A stretch of 64,000 bases of DNA from UBA7446 sp049596455 (GCA_049596455.1 JBMYLP010000002.1:1-64000); one strand, 5' to 3'; positions 1-9,092 are shown, counted from the stretch's first letter. Program-made: numbers and translations. Notes: generated by a model not told the origin, from the letters alone.

Positions 1-57
1 TTTAACGCCGCCCGTTGCTTCATCACGTACTAAAATTGTCCATCCCGTTGTTGCTAG
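1..57. other. Sequence foreign to the first gene (junction at the left edge)
   Basis: These bases do not continue the glycosyltransferase frame that opens at 58; that frame meets TAG at 55-57 and TAA at 31-33. The complementary strand of 1-68 reads as one open frame including the stretch GWTILVRDEATGG, which looks protein-like but which I cannot assign, and it also stops (TAG) at about 69-67. A contig-edge chimera, an inversion breakpoint or a natural recombination joint would all look like this. The protein-like reading on the minus strand may be chance. Confidence 0.4.
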
Positions 58-1044
58 AGATTTGCACTAGAAGTCACATTAAAGCTTTCTCAAAACAAAG
101 CCCTTGACCTTTATTTGTTGACCACAAAAAAAACCCGGATTCCAAAAAGCGTTAAACATATTAATATTAAAAGAGTTGGCTTTTTTTGGGGGTACTTTTG
201 GGAGCAGGTAGAGCTCCCTATATTTTTAATTCTAAATAGATTTCCTCTTTTACTAAACTTAACAAACTTGGCTCCTGTTTTTTATTTTAATAAAGTTTAT
301 AGCTTAATGGATACATCATTTAAAGACGTGCCAAAGAGCTTTGATTGGAAATACAGGGCGGTTTATTCTGCATTTGTTCCACTTTGTTTAGCCACTTCAA
401 AAAAAGTTATTACAATTAGTCAATTTTCGAAATCTAGAATATTAGCCAACTATACTTTTTTGGATGAAAAAAAAATAACTGTAGCTTACTGCGGAATAAA
501 AAATTTAAAAACCACTAAAAAACTGATAAAAGAAAATATTATTCTCTCTGTGGCTTCTATAGACCCTAGAAAGAACACAAGACTTTTAGAAGAAGCATTT
601 ATGGCTTTTAACAAAGATGATAAGTTTAAGTTAATTCTTGTTGGCAAGCAGGGAAAGGCCTTTAATCACACATCAATGCCGAATTGCAATAAAAATATTA
701 TTTACGCAACTAATGTCGACGACGCAGAATTAGCAGAACTCTATGCATCAGCAAAATTATTTGTTAGTTTGTCTAAATATGAAGGCTTTGGACTTCCTGT
801 TCTGGAAGCCCTTGCACAAGGCACTCCTGTTTTGTGTTCTGAGATAGATGTATACAAGGAGCTTTTTTCTAAATACGTAAGTTTCACCGAGATTGATTCT
901 CTTAAAAAAATAGCAACTAAAATTAAAGAAACGATAGAAAACAATATATTTGCCCAGATTGATATTAGTGGTTTAAACAAAAAATATAATTGGACTATTA
1001 CAGCACTTATCATTACAGATGAGATTTTTAAAATAAAAGAATGA
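58..1044 (+). CDS. GT4 glycosyltransferase, 5'-truncated
   Basis: Retaining GT-B glycosyltransferase of group 1 (GT4), presumably adding a sugar to a lipid-linked surface polysaccharide at the inner membrane. The EX7E donor-binding motif EGFGLPVLE lies at about residues 223-231 counted from the TTG at 115. The frame is open from 58 and its first residues, RFALEVTLKL, match the part of this family that normally follows a Gly-Val-Gln or Gly-Ile-Ser motif about 15-20 residues from the start; those residues are replaced by stops. So the N-terminal loop that helps bind acceptor is missing. A start at TTG 115 is formally possible but would remove still more. The gene overlaps the next by 4 bp. It is either a pseudogene or cut by an assembly joint. 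Confidence 0.7.
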   Translation, partial: RFALEVTLKLSQNKALDLYLLTTKKTRIPKSVKHINIKRVGFFWGYFWEQVELPIFLILNRFPLLLNLTNLAPVFYFNKVYSLMDTSFKDVPKSFDWKYRAVYSAFVPLCLATSKKVITISQFSKSRILANYTFLDEKKITVAYCGIKNLKTTKKLIKENIILSVASIDPRKNTRLLEEAFMAFNKDDKFKLILVGKQGKAFNHTSMPNCNKNIIYATNVDDAELAELYASAKLFVSLSKYEGFGLPVLEALAQGTPVLCSEIDVYKELFSKYVSFTEIDSLKKIATKIKETIENNIFAQIDISGLNKKYNWTITALIITDEIFKIKE

Positions 1045-2186
1045 AAAAGGCACTAGTTTATGACTGGTACACCGTTTACGGTGGCGCCGAACGCTGCAAT
1101 GAAAGCTTTAATACTATTTGGCCAGACTTAGAACATTACGCTCTTATTGATTTTTTAAACTCAGCTCAAAGAAAATCGATACTAAAAGGAAAAGCGGTTA
1201 ACACATCTTTTATTCAAAAACTCCCATTTGCTAAAAAGCACTACAGAAAATATTTGCCACTTTTTCCTTGCGCTATCGAGCAATTTGACCTAAACGACTA
1301 TGAATTAGTGCTTTCTTGCTCTTCGTGTGTTAGTAAAGGCGTTTTAACAAATCATAATCAATTGCATGTTTCTTATGTTTTATCTCCAGTAAGATATGCA
1401 TGGGATTTATATGCTCAATATTTGACAGAGTCTAAACTTAATAAAGGGATAAAAGGCTTCTTCGCAAAACTAATTTTGCACTATATCAGAATTTGGGATT
1501 TAGCTACTAGCAATCGTCCAGATTATTATATAACGCTCTCACATTACGTCGCCAAAAGGATTAAAAAACTTTACGGTAAGGATAGCATCGTTATTTATCC
1601 TCCAGTAGATGTTAGCGCGTTTACTATCTCCGATACTACATCTGATTATTTCATAACCTCATCAAGAATGGTCCCTTACAAAAAAATGGATTTAATTGTG
1701 GAAGCGTTTTCTAAAACATCACACAAATTAATTGTTATAGGAGATGGTCCAGACATGAAAAAAGTTAAGTCAAAAGCATCTTCAAACATTACTATTGCAG
1801 GCTATTTGGAAAGAGATGAGATGATAACCTTGACGCAAAGGGCAAAAGCATTTGTCTTTGCAGCTAATGAAGATTTTGGAATTGCTCCAGTGGAAGCACA
1901 GGCCAGTGGTATTCCCGTCATTGCTTTTGGTAAAGGCGGTGCTTTAGAAACGATTAAGGGAAAATTTCCTAATGAACAAATTACAAAAACAGACACAGGA
2001 GTTTTTTTCCATCATCAGTCTGTAGCTTCGCTGCTTGAAGGGATAAATTTTTTCATGCATAACGAGGACAAATTTGACAAACAGACAATAAGGGAAAACG
2101 CAAAACGGTTTTCTACTGAGCGTTTTGAAAAAGAAATCAAGGAAACGATAGAAGAATTGTATCTTAAATGGAAAGAAAGAAAATGA
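1041..2186 (+). CDS. GT4 glycosyltransferase (mannosyltransferase-like)
   Basis: A full-length 381-residue GT-B glycosyltransferase. The N-terminus carries the GGAER motif (residues 14-18) typical of group 1 enzymes, and the C-terminal domain has EX7E as EDFGIAPVE at residues 277-285 followed by a glycine-rich GKGGA loop. The overall pattern, including SCSSCVSKG and YVLSPVRYAWDLY segments, resembles WbaZ/WbdC-type mannosyl- or rhamnosyltransferases of O-antigen clusters. With gmd and rmd directly downstream, a GDP-linked donor such as GDP-mannose or GDP-D-rhamnose is likely, but this is inferred from neighbours only. Start ATG overlaps the previous stop (ATGA). Confidence 0.82.
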   Translation: MKKALVYDWYTVYGGAERCNESFNTIWPDLEHYALIDFLNSAQRKSILKGKAVNTSFIQKLPFAKKHYRKYLPLFPCAIEQFDLNDYELVLSCSSCVSKGVLTNHNQLHVSYVLSPVRYAWDLYAQYLTESKLNKGIKGFFAKLILHYIRIWDLATSNRPDYYITLSHYVAKRIKKLYGKDSIVIYPPVDVSAFTISDTTSDYFITSSRMVPYKKMDLIVEAFSKTSHKLIVIGDGPDMKKVKSKASSNITIAGYLERDEMITLTQRAKAFVFAANEDFGIAPVEAQASGIPVIAFGKGGALETIKGKFPNEQITKTDTGVFFHHQSVASLLEGINFFMHNEDKFDKQTIRENAKRFSTERFEKEIKETIEELYLKWKERK

Positions 2187-3217
2187 AAAAAGCATTAATC
2201 ACAGGTATTACAGGACAAGATGCTGCATATTTAGCAGAACTATTATTAGAAAAAGGATACCTTGTTTATGGCACTTACAGAAGGACAAGCTCTACTAATT
2301 TTTGGAGAATAGAAGAGTTAGGAATTAACGATCACCCAAACCTAAAATGTTTAGAGTATGATTTAGTTGACTTGTCTAGCGCATACCGGATAATATCGGA
2401 CATTAACCCAGATGAGATTTATAATCTAGCGGCTCAAAGCTTTGTTGGTGTTTCGTTCAGTCAGCCAATCGCAACAGCTCAAATCACAGGTATTGGTGCT
2501 CTAAATCTACTCGAAGCTATTAGAACAATCAATCCAAAAATTAAATTTTATCAAGCGTCTACCTCTGAAATGTTTGGTAAAGTTCATGAAGTCCCCCAGT
2601 CTGAATCTACACCCTTTCACCCACGTAGTCCCTATGGAGTTGCCAAAGTTTTTGCACATTGGGCTACATTAAATTATAGAGAGTCCTATGGAATTTTCGC
2701 AACTAGCGGGATTTTATTTAATCACGAGTCTCCACTAAGAGGAAAAGAATTTGTAACAAGAAAAATATCAGACACAGTAGCCAAAATTCATTTAGGAAAA
2801 GCGAGTGTTTTGACACTTGGAAACCTAGATGCAAAACGAGACTGGGGTTACGCCAAAGAATATGTTGAAGGAATGTATCGAATGCTTCAAGTAGACACGC
2901 CATCAACATATGTTCTTGCTACAAGTAAGACCCACACGGTTCGATCATTTGTTGAGCTTGCATTTAAGGCAATTGATATAAATATTGAGTGGAAAGGAAA
3001 AAAGGAAAATGAGGTTGGGATAAACGCATCAACTGGAAAAACTCTAGTAGAAGTAAACCCTGAGTTTTACAGGCCTGCGGAAGTAGAGCTTCTTTTGGGA
3101 GATGCAACAAAAGCAGAAAAAGAACTTGGGTGGAAACCAAAAACCACAATGGAAGAACTTTGCGCGGTAATGGTTCAAAAAGATATCGAAAGAAACCAAA
3201 ATGGACAAACCTTCTAG
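2183..3217 (+). CDS. gmd: GDP-mannose 4,6-dehydratase
   Basis: Converts GDP-D-mannose to GDP-4-keto-6-deoxy-D-mannose in the cytoplasm. It is an extended short-chain dehydrogenase: nucleotide-binding TGITGQDAAYLAE near the N-terminus, YGTYRRTSS (the NADP-preferring arginine segment), catalytic STSE at residues 126-129, YGVAK with Tyr151 and Lys155, and the Gmd hallmark NHESPLRG from residue 180. Length is 344 residues from the ATG at 2183, which overlaps the upstream stop as ATGA; an in-frame ATG at 2168 would add five lysine-rich residues and is less likely. Paired with the reductase that follows. Confidence 0.93.
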   Translation: MKKALITGITGQDAAYLAELLLEKGYLVYGTYRRTSSTNFWRIEELGINDHPNLKCLEYDLVDLSSAYRIISDINPDEIYNLAAQSFVGVSFSQPIATAQITGIGALNLLEAIRTINPKIKFYQASTSEMFGKVHEVPQSESTPFHPRSPYGVAKVFAHWATLNYRESYGIFATSGILFNHESPLRGKEFVTRKISDTVAKIHLGKASVLTLGNLDAKRDWGYAKEYVEGMYRMLQVDTPSTYVLATSKTHTVRSFVELAFKAIDINIEWKGKKENEVGINASTGKTLVEVNPEFYRPAEVELLLGDATKAEKELGWKPKTTMEELCAVMVQKDIERNQNGQTF

Positions 3218-3218
3218 T

Positions 3219-4100
3219 ATGCGTGTTTTAATCACAGGCATTGAAGGTTTTACCGGGAATTATCTCGAAAAGTTTTTAGTGTCAAAAAACTTTGATGTTT
3301 ACGGCACCACAATAGAAAGCCCAACGAAACCAACTCATTTTAAGTGTGATATAACCAACATTGAGGAAGTGAAAGTGGTTTTAAGCCACCTTATCCCCGA
3401 CTTTATCATAAACCTTGCCGCAATATCTTTTGTCGCAGCAAACCCCATGAAAATGTATGAGGTAAATGTTTTTGGCGCACTAAATATCTTGGACTCATTA
3501 ATAAAATTAAAACAGACTCCTAAAAAAATCATTTTAGCTAGTAGTGCTGCAGTTTACGGCAATTATAGCGGATCCCTTTCTGAAAGTAATATTTCTAGCC
3601 CTGTTAACCATTACGGCAATTCAAAATTAGCTATGGAAAACATGGCTAAAAACTATTTTGATAAAATTAACATTTTAATAGTAAGACCTTTTAATTATAC
3701 AGGCATAGGGCAAGAAAATCATTTTTTGATTCCCAAAATAGTGAGTCATTTTAGAGCCAAAAAGAAAACAATTGAGTTGGGAAATACTCATGTTTTTCGC
3801 GAGTATAATAATGTGAACGACGTTGTTGAAGCGTACGCTAAGCTTATGACAAGTGATATAAATGCTGAAGTATTTAACCTCTGCTCAGGAAAATCATATA
3901 GTATTTCGCAAATAATGAGTACTCTTGTAGAGATGTCAAAACACAATATTGAAGTAAAAACGAATCCTAAATTTGTAAGAAAAAATGAAATTATTGACCT
4001 GAAAGGAGACCCGAGTAAACTATTCCGTTTTTTGGGTATTACCGGCTTTTCTTATTCAATTAATGACACGTTATATTCCATGCTAAATAAAAACTTATGA
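3219..4100 (+). CDS. rmd: GDP-6-deoxy-4-keto-D-mannose reductase (Rmd type)
   Basis: Extended SDR protein of 293 residues. GIEGFTG at residues 7-13 is the Rossmann glycine motif, SSAAVYG holds the catalytic serine, and YGNSK gives Tyr132 and Lys136. Next to gmd the most economical role is reduction of the 4-keto sugar to GDP-D-rhamnose. It lacks the look of GDP-L-fucose synthase (no AGHRGMVG-type N-terminus), which argues against GDP-fucose. An in-frame ATG at 3201 lies inside gmd; I prefer 3219, two bases after the gmd stop, because the family starts directly with the beta strand before the Gly motif. The downstream gene overlaps by 4 bp. Confidence 0.82.
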   Translation: MRVLITGIEGFTGNYLEKFLVSKNFDVYGTTIESPTKPTHFKCDITNIEEVKVVLSHLIPDFIINLAAISFVAANPMKMYEVNVFGALNILDSLIKLKQTPKKIILASSAAVYGNYSGSLSESNISSPVNHYGNSKLAMENMAKNYFDKINILIVRPFNYTGIGQENHFLIPKIVSHFRAKKKTIELGNTHVFREYNNVNDVVEAYAKLMTSDINAEVFNLCSGKSYSISQIMSTLVEMSKHNIEVKTNPKFVRKNEIIDLKGDPSKLFRFLGITGFSYSINDTLYSMLNKNL

Positions 4101-5395
4101 AAATAACCGTAGTAGGCACCGGCTATGTAGGCCTCGTTACCGGAACCTGTTTGGCTGAAGCAGGTAATGATGTATTGTGCATAGACATTGACAAAGCCAA
4201 AGTGACCAAAATGCAAAACGGCAAAGTGCCTATTTATGAGCCGCATTTAGAAACCTACTTTGAGCGCAACATCAAATCGGGAAGACTTCATTTTTCCACC
4301 AAAATAGAGGAAGGCGTTGATCATGGGGAAGTTATTTTCTTAGCACTCCCTACGCCAGAGGATGAAGACGGCTCAGCCGATTTGTCCTATGTGTTGGGTG
4401 TTGCCAACCAAATTGGCGATTTGATAAAAGACTACAAAATCGTGGTCAGCAAAAGCACCGTTCCTGTGGGTACTGGTGAGCGTGTAAAAGCGGCACTACA
4501 AGCCAAAACAAATGTACCTTTTGATGTGGTATCTAACCCTGAATTTTTACGTGAAGGCTTTGCCGTGGAAGACTTTATGAAGCCCGACAGAATTGTAGTT
4601 GGTGTAGAATCTGAACGTGCTAAAAATGCCATGGAAAAGTTGTATAAAACCTTTGTGCGCACGGGAAACCCTATAGTATTTATGGATATCAAATCGGCAG
4701 AGTTGACCAAATATGCTGCCAACGCTTTTTTGGCAACCAAAATCACCTACATGAACGAAATTGCAAACTATTGCGAAAAGGTGGGTGCCAATGTGGACGA
4801 TGTCCGCATGGGAATGGGATTGGACGAACGCATCGGAAAACGCTTTTTGTTCCCTGGGATTGGTTATGGAGGCTCCTGTTTTCCCAAAGATGTAAAAGCA
4901 TTGCATAAATCGGGAAAAGACGCCGAACATCACTTCGCTATTTTGGACAGTGTTATTGAAGTAAATGAAAAACAAAAAACCATCTTGTTCCCGAAAATGG
5001 AGCAGCACTTTGACGGGAATTTAAAGGGGAAGAAAATTGCCCTTTGGGGGCTAGCGTTTAAGCCCAATACAGATGATATTCGGGAAGCACCTGCTTTATA
5101 TATGATCGAAAAACTGCTTCAGGCTGGTGCTAGCATCACCGCTTTTGATCCAGAAGCCATTGAAAATGTCAAGGCAAAATTGGGCGACGATATTTCTTTT
5201 GCATCAAGTATGATGGATGCGGTTAAGGATGCAGATGCTTTACTGATTTGTACCGAGTGGCACGCCTTTAGAAATCCAGATTTTGAGAAGCTTAAGAGAG
5301 ACCTTAAACGAAACGTTATTTTTGACGGACGTAACATTTACAATCCCAAAGAAATGGATTCGTTAGGGTTTAATTATTACTCCATTGGTAGATGA
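4097..5395 (+). CDS. ugd: UDP-glucose 6-dehydrogenase
   Basis: Two-step NAD-dependent oxidation of UDP-glucose to UDP-glucuronate. The 432-residue protein has the N-terminal GTGYVGLVTG dinucleotide fold, the STVPVGTGE and NPEFLREG segments typical of the family, and the catalytic cysteine in GYGGSCFPKD (Cys261, the usual position). A C-terminal UDP-binding domain begins around ALWGLAFKPNTDD. It overlaps the genes on both sides by 4 bp (ATGA), so it is translationally coupled to rmd and to the decarboxylase that uses its product. GC content is visibly higher from here on than in the glycosyltransferase genes upstream. Confidence 0.95.
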   Translation: MKITVVGTGYVGLVTGTCLAEAGNDVLCIDIDKAKVTKMQNGKVPIYEPHLETYFERNIKSGRLHFSTKIEEGVDHGEVIFLALPTPEDEDGSADLSYVLGVANQIGDLIKDYKIVVSKSTVPVGTGERVKAALQAKTNVPFDVVSNPEFLREGFAVEDFMKPDRIVVGVESERAKNAMEKLYKTFVRTGNPIVFMDIKSAELTKYAANAFLATKITYMNEIANYCEKVGANVDDVRMGMGLDERIGKRFLFPGIGYGGSCFPKDVKALHKSGKDAEHHFAILDSVIEVNEKQKTILFPKMEQHFDGNLKGKKIALWGLAFKPNTDDIREAPALYMIEKLLQAGASITAFDPEAIENVKAKLGDDISFASSMMDAVKDADALLICTEWHAFRNPDFEKLKRDLKRNVIFDGRNIYNPKEMDSLGFNYYSIGR

Positions 5396-6375
5396 AAAGA
5401 GCACTAGTTACCGGAGCAGCAGGATTTTTAGGCTCGCATTTATGCGATAAATTATTGGCAAACGGCATTGCCGTTATTGGTATGGATAACCTCATTACAG
5501 GGGCCATGTCTAACCTTGCGCATTTGGAAGAAAACCCAAATTTTAGTTTTGTACATCACGATGTGTGTGAATTTATAGATATTGCGGAGGACTTAGACTA
5601 TATCCTTCATTTTGCTTCACCTGCCAGCCCAATAGATTACCTTAAAATACCCATTCAAACGCTGAAAGTTGGCGCATTGGGCACGCACAACGCACTAGGC
5701 TTGGCGCGTGCCAAAAACGCCCGTATTTTGGTAGCCTCTACATCTGAAATTTACGGCGACCCACTTGTACACCCCCAAACAGAAGATTATTTTGGAAATG
5801 TAAACACCATTGGTCCTCGCGGGGTATATGACGAAGCCAAACGCTACCTAGAGTCCATCACTATGGCGTATCACCGCTATCACGGCGTGGATACGCGCAT
5901 TGTACGTATTTTTAACACCTATGGCCCCAGAATGCGCCTAAACGACGGGCGCGTAATACCTGCTTTTATGGGACAGGCACTTCGCGGCGAAGACCTGACG
6001 GTATTTGGCGATGGCTCGCAAACGCGCTCGTTTTGTTTTGTGGAGGATGAGATTGAGGGGATTTTTCGCCTACTCATGAGCGATTATCACTTGCCGGTAA
6101 ACATTGGTAACCCAGATGAAATATCCATTTTAGATTTTGCCAAAGAGATTATTGATCTGACCGGGACAGACCAAAAAATAGTATATAAAGAACTGCCCAA
6201 AAACGATCCCTTGCAACGCAAGCCCGACATAACCAAGGCCAAAGAAATTTTGGGTTGGGAACCCCAAATCGGACGTAAAGAAGGCATGCAACGCACTTAT
6301 GCCTATTTTAAATCCTTGACCCCAGATGAGCTAAATAAAATTGAGCACCGCGACTTTAGTTCATTTAAAAGCTAA
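5392..6375 (+). CDS. uxs: UDP-glucuronate decarboxylase (UDP-xylose synthase)
   Basis: Decarboxylates UDP-glucuronate to UDP-xylose via a 4-keto intermediate. Extended SDR of 327 residues with GAAGFLGSH at the N-terminus, catalytic TSE at 117-119, Tyr146 and Lys150 in YDEAK, and the family signatures HFASPASPIDY, RIFNTYGPRM and GDGSQTRSFCFV. The last two separate UXS from generic nucleotide-sugar epimerases. Start codon overlaps the ugd stop, matching the substrate-product relation. Last gene of the tightly overlapping block; the next starts 55 bp later after a stretch with no convincing terminator. Confidence 0.93.
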   Translation: MKRALVTGAAGFLGSHLCDKLLANGIAVIGMDNLITGAMSNLAHLEENPNFSFVHHDVCEFIDIAEDLDYILHFASPASPIDYLKIPIQTLKVGALGTHNALGLARAKNARILVASTSEIYGDPLVHPQTEDYFGNVNTIGPRGVYDEAKRYLESITMAYHRYHGVDTRIVRIFNTYGPRMRLNDGRVIPAFMGQALRGEDLTVFGDGSQTRSFCFVEDEIEGIFRLLMSDYHLPVNIGNPDEISILDFAKEIIDLTGTDQKIVYKELPKNDPLQRKPDITKAKEILGWEPQIGRKEGMQRTYAYFKSLTPDELNKIEHRDFSSFKS

Positions 6376-6430
6376 AAAGCCACAATAAAAAGCCTTTTTT
6401 CTCGTTATACCTTAGCCAACTTTTTAAATA

Positions 6431-7762
6431 TTGAATACTTTTAAAAAACCTACCCCGTTATTTTTATATACACCTTTCTTGCTTTTTGAGATTGGGGCTG
6501 CCCTGTTTTTTTTATATGTTGCTAGGGGTTCTTACGAAACAGCTGCACCTTCTTCTATTATTGTTTTGTTTTGGATTTTCAGCGCGCTAGCCGCTAAGCT
6601 TTATCACTATGAGCGAAACTTAACTTACACCAAGCAACTCCAACGGTTTATTTTTTCTTCTGCTATATTTTCACTTATTGTTTATATAGGTAATTTAATT
6701 GTCGCAAATGCAATTACGTTTTCTCCTTATCTATTGGCTGTATTTTTCTTTGTTGTATTTATTACAAAAGCAATAGCTGTTACCTTGTTGTTTTGGTTAA
6801 GACAAAACGTGAAATTGTTTCAAAAGAACATTCTTGTATATGATTCCAAAATGGGGAAACAATTTGTCCGAGACATCCTCGGCTTAAAAAGAACAGGATA
6901 TAATATAACCGTCGTAGAGAAACAGCTATTTGAAGAAAAAGAGGAAGTTAAATTAAAAGAGATACTAAAAAAAAACAAGATTACCTCCATTTACATTCCT
7001 TTTGAAGTGGCGCTTAGAAAATCGGCGACACACATACTTAATTTGAGATGGGAAAAAGAGAATGAACTGTTCTTAATGGCAAATTATGACACCCTAAATA
7101 TAGGAGACAGCCTGTATTTTTTTGGGCTCACTCAAATTGTTAAGTACAGAACAAGTCCGCTTGACGACATATTTAAAGCTTTTTTAAAAAGAGTCTTTGA
7201 CGTTCTATTTTCTCTTATTGTCATCTTGTTTTTTTTGTCATGGTTTGTCCCTTTGGTGGCAATAATCATTGTATTGGATTCAAAAGGCACTGTATTTTTT
7301 ATTCAAAAAAGACCAGGTCGCCATGGAAAAATGTTTTCATGTATTAAATTCCGATCCATGACAGTAAATAAGAACACAGAAAAATCTGCAACACGAAATG
7401 ACGCAAGAATTACACGGATTGGAAAATTTATTCGTAAAACGAGCATTGATGAATTCCCGCAGTTTTTCAACGTACTTAAGGGAGACATGTCTGTAGTTGG
7501 CCCACGACCAAACCTGACTTCACAAAACAAACAATATAGTAACGTATTCCAAGATTACGCAAAAAGAATGTATTTGAAACCTGGAATTACAGGATTGGCA
7601 CAAGTTAGTGGTGCTAGAGGTGGAATTGAACATGATTTGGAAATGAAGCACCGCATCAAATACGATATTTTTTATATCCGCCACTGGTCATTTGCACTTG
7701 ATATTAAAATAATTATTCGCACGGCGCTCAATGTTATTAGAGGAGAAGACAAAGCCTATTAA
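6431..7762 (+). CDS. Priming undecaprenyl-phosphate sugar-phosphate transferase (WcaJ/WbaP type)
   Basis: Polyisoprenyl-phosphate hexose-1-phosphate transferase that would load the first sugar onto undecaprenyl phosphate to begin repeat-unit synthesis. About four hydrophobic segments occupy the first 130 residues, followed by a CoA-binding-like soluble part, another membrane segment near residues 255-280 and the C-terminal catalytic domain with KFRSM, SIDEFPQF (the DE pair) and VVGPRP. Translation appears to start at TTG 6431: an in-frame TAA sits at 6425 and the next in-frame ATG is about 140 codons in. The final bases overlap the convergent transporter gene. Which sugar it transfers cannot be told from sequence. 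Confidence 0.88.
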   Translation: MNTFKKPTPLFLYTPFLLFEIGAALFFLYVARGSYETAAPSSIIVLFWIFSALAAKLYHYERNLTYTKQLQRFIFSSAIFSLIVYIGNLIVANAITFSPYLLAVFFFVVFITKAIAVTLLFWLRQNVKLFQKNILVYDSKMGKQFVRDILGLKRTGYNITVVEKQLFEEKEEVKLKEILKKNKITSIYIPFEVALRKSATHILNLRWEKENELFLMANYDTLNIGDSLYFFGLTQIVKYRTSPLDDIFKAFLKRVFDVLFSLIVILFFLSWFVPLVAIIIVLDSKGTVFFIQKRPGRHGKMFSCIKFRSMTVNKNTEKSATRNDARITRIGKFIRKTSIDEFPQFFNVLKGDMSVVGPRPNLTSQNKQYSNVFQDYAKRMYLKPGITGLAQVSGARGGIEHDLEMKHRIKYDIFYIRHWSFALDIKIIIRTALNVIRGEDKAY

Positions 7763-8652
7763 CCCGTTGTCTCATAGCGTTTGGTAACCAAATAAACACC
7801 TATCAAAACCACTGCACCAGCAATAAATTTTGAAGGGGTAAAAGCATCTGCACCAACCACAATGGCGTATGCAATGCCAATAAGCGGCTGCAAGTATGTA
7901 AACACCCCTATGGTGCTCGCTTTAAGCTGTTTTAGGGCATACACGTTAAGCAAATAGGTCAGAAAAGTAGTGCCCACTACAACATACGCAAAGCGCCAAA
8001 TGGCCTCAAATGGAAGTGTTGCCCACGAAACCGCATAAAACTCGTTATACGTTACAGGTAAGGACATGATTAATCCAAACAAAAACAACCACTTAAGCAA
8101 ATGCACAGAGGTGTATTTGGCAGACAAAGGCTTAACTAAAATTAAATACAGCCCAAAAGCAGCAGCGTTTACTAAAAACAAAAAATTCCCCAATGGAATA
8201 TTGGGAGCATCTTGACGCACTTCGCTACCAAAAAGAATCAACACCAAAGCACCGATCAAACCTAACACAACACCTATAATTCGAGGGAGGAGCAACCTTT
8301 CTTTGATTAAAATGGCAGAAAACACAAACACCAAAATAGGCGTAACAGTAATAAGCACAGCACTGTTGATTGGGGTTGAGAACTCAAGACCCTTAAAAAA
8401 ACAGAGCATATTTAGCACCATTCCCAAAAAGGCACAAAGTACCATGCGCGGAAAATCGCTGCGCGCGATGCGCTGTTTTGGAACAAAAAAACTAACCGCC
8501 CAAAAAAGTGCTGTTGCGCCCATCAATCGCACTTGAATAAACCCAAACCCTTGGATATAAGTGGGCATCACTTCTTTTGCAATGGTATGATTTAATCCAT
8601 AAATCGTGGTTGCGCCAAAGGCAGCGAATAGGGCAAGGGTTCGTTTATCCAT
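7759..8652 (-). CDS. EamA/DMT-family transporter
   Basis: A 297-residue very hydrophobic protein with about ten membrane helices arranged as two EamA repeats, the hallmark of drug/metabolite exporters (RhaT/YdcZ superfamily). Conserved features are the N-terminal AAFGATTIYGLNHTIAK segment, the small-residue helix ends and the proline-rich ITVTPILVF in the fourth helix. Substrates in this family range from amino acids to metabolites and cannot be predicted here. Its start overlaps the stop of the ArsC-like gene by 8 bp, so the two are one transcription unit; its end overlaps the stop of the convergent sugar transferase. Confidence 0.88.
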   Translation of the reverse strand: MDKRTLALFAAFGATTIYGLNHTIAKEVMPTYIQGFGFIQVRLMGATALFWAVSFFVPKQRIARSDFPRMVLCAFLGMVLNMLCFFKGLEFSTPINSAVLITVTPILVFVFSAILIKERLLLPRIIGVVLGLIGALVLILFGSEVRQDAPNIPLGNFLFLVNAAAFGLYLILVKPLSAKYTSVHLLKWLFLFGLIMSLPVTYNEFYAVSWATLPFEAIWRFAYVVVGTTFLTYLLNVYALKQLKASTIGVFTYLQPLIGIAYAIVVGADAFTPSKFIAGAVVLIGVYLVTKRYETTG

Positions 8653-9001
8653 CTAGTGCATGCTTCATCTGCGCCACCGTAGCCTTACTGTTTCCCAAGA
8701 ACACCTCATTGTTCCATATTAAAACAGGCCGCTTTAGGCAGCTGTACTCTTTTTCCAATAATTCCTTATAAGTAGCCTCAGTAAAATCAGTTCCTTCTTT
8801 TTTGAGTTGCGCATACACCCTACCGCGCTTGTTTATCAGTGCTTCATAGCTTTTTGTACGCGCATGAAGAAAAGCCAATTGTTCAGTGGTAGCTTTATGC
8901 TGTTTTACGTCTTGCAGATAAGCGGCATCTTGAATACTCAGCTCTTTAATAATGCGCATACAAGTGTTACAACTAGATAGGTAAAGAAATGTATTTTCCA
9001 T
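8645..9001 (-). CDS. ArsC/Spx-family thioredoxin-fold protein
   Basis: A 118-residue protein of the arsenate-reductase-like (ArsC/YffB/Spx) family. The N-terminal strand leads to SSCNTC, a CxxC with Cys11 and Cys14, and the C-terminal part has KRPVLIWNNEVFLG, matching the RP-x-hydrophobic motif that contacts the active site in ArsC. Spx-type regulators and glutathione-dependent ArsC share this fold. No arsenic-resistance gene is nearby, so arsenate reduction should not be assumed. Translationally coupled to the downstream exporter. Confidence 0.75.
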   Translation of the reverse strand: MENTFLYLSSCNTCMRIIKELSIQDAAYLQDVKQHKATTEQLAFLHARTKSYEALINKRGRVYAQLKKEGTDFTEATYKELLEKEYSCLKRPVLIWNNEVFLGNSKATVAQMKHALDG

Positions 9002-9092
9002 AGTGGTACAAAGGTTAGTAAATTATTGTGATTTAGAGAGCGTAGTCTAAAAAAAACGCCTGTTGTTATGTTTGGAGGCAATGACGATTTTT

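Noticed and set aside
741..1013. Minus-strand 90-codon frame inside the first glycosyltransferase
   Set aside because: No recognisable protein features and fully within the GT4 EX7E domain coding region.
4432..5008. Long minus-strand open frames (104 and 153 codons) inside ugd
   Set aside because: They mirror the coding frame of ugd on the other strand, have no family resemblance and no promoter or ribosome site; typical shadows of a well-conserved gene.
6376..6430. AAAAGCC ... AAAAGCC and T-run after the UDP-xylose synthase as a terminator
   Set aside because: The GCC segments are direct, not inverted, so no stem forms.
8645..9001. Arsenate resistance gene
   Set aside because: Only the ArsC fold is present; no arsenic operon partners, and the family also contains Spx-like regulators.
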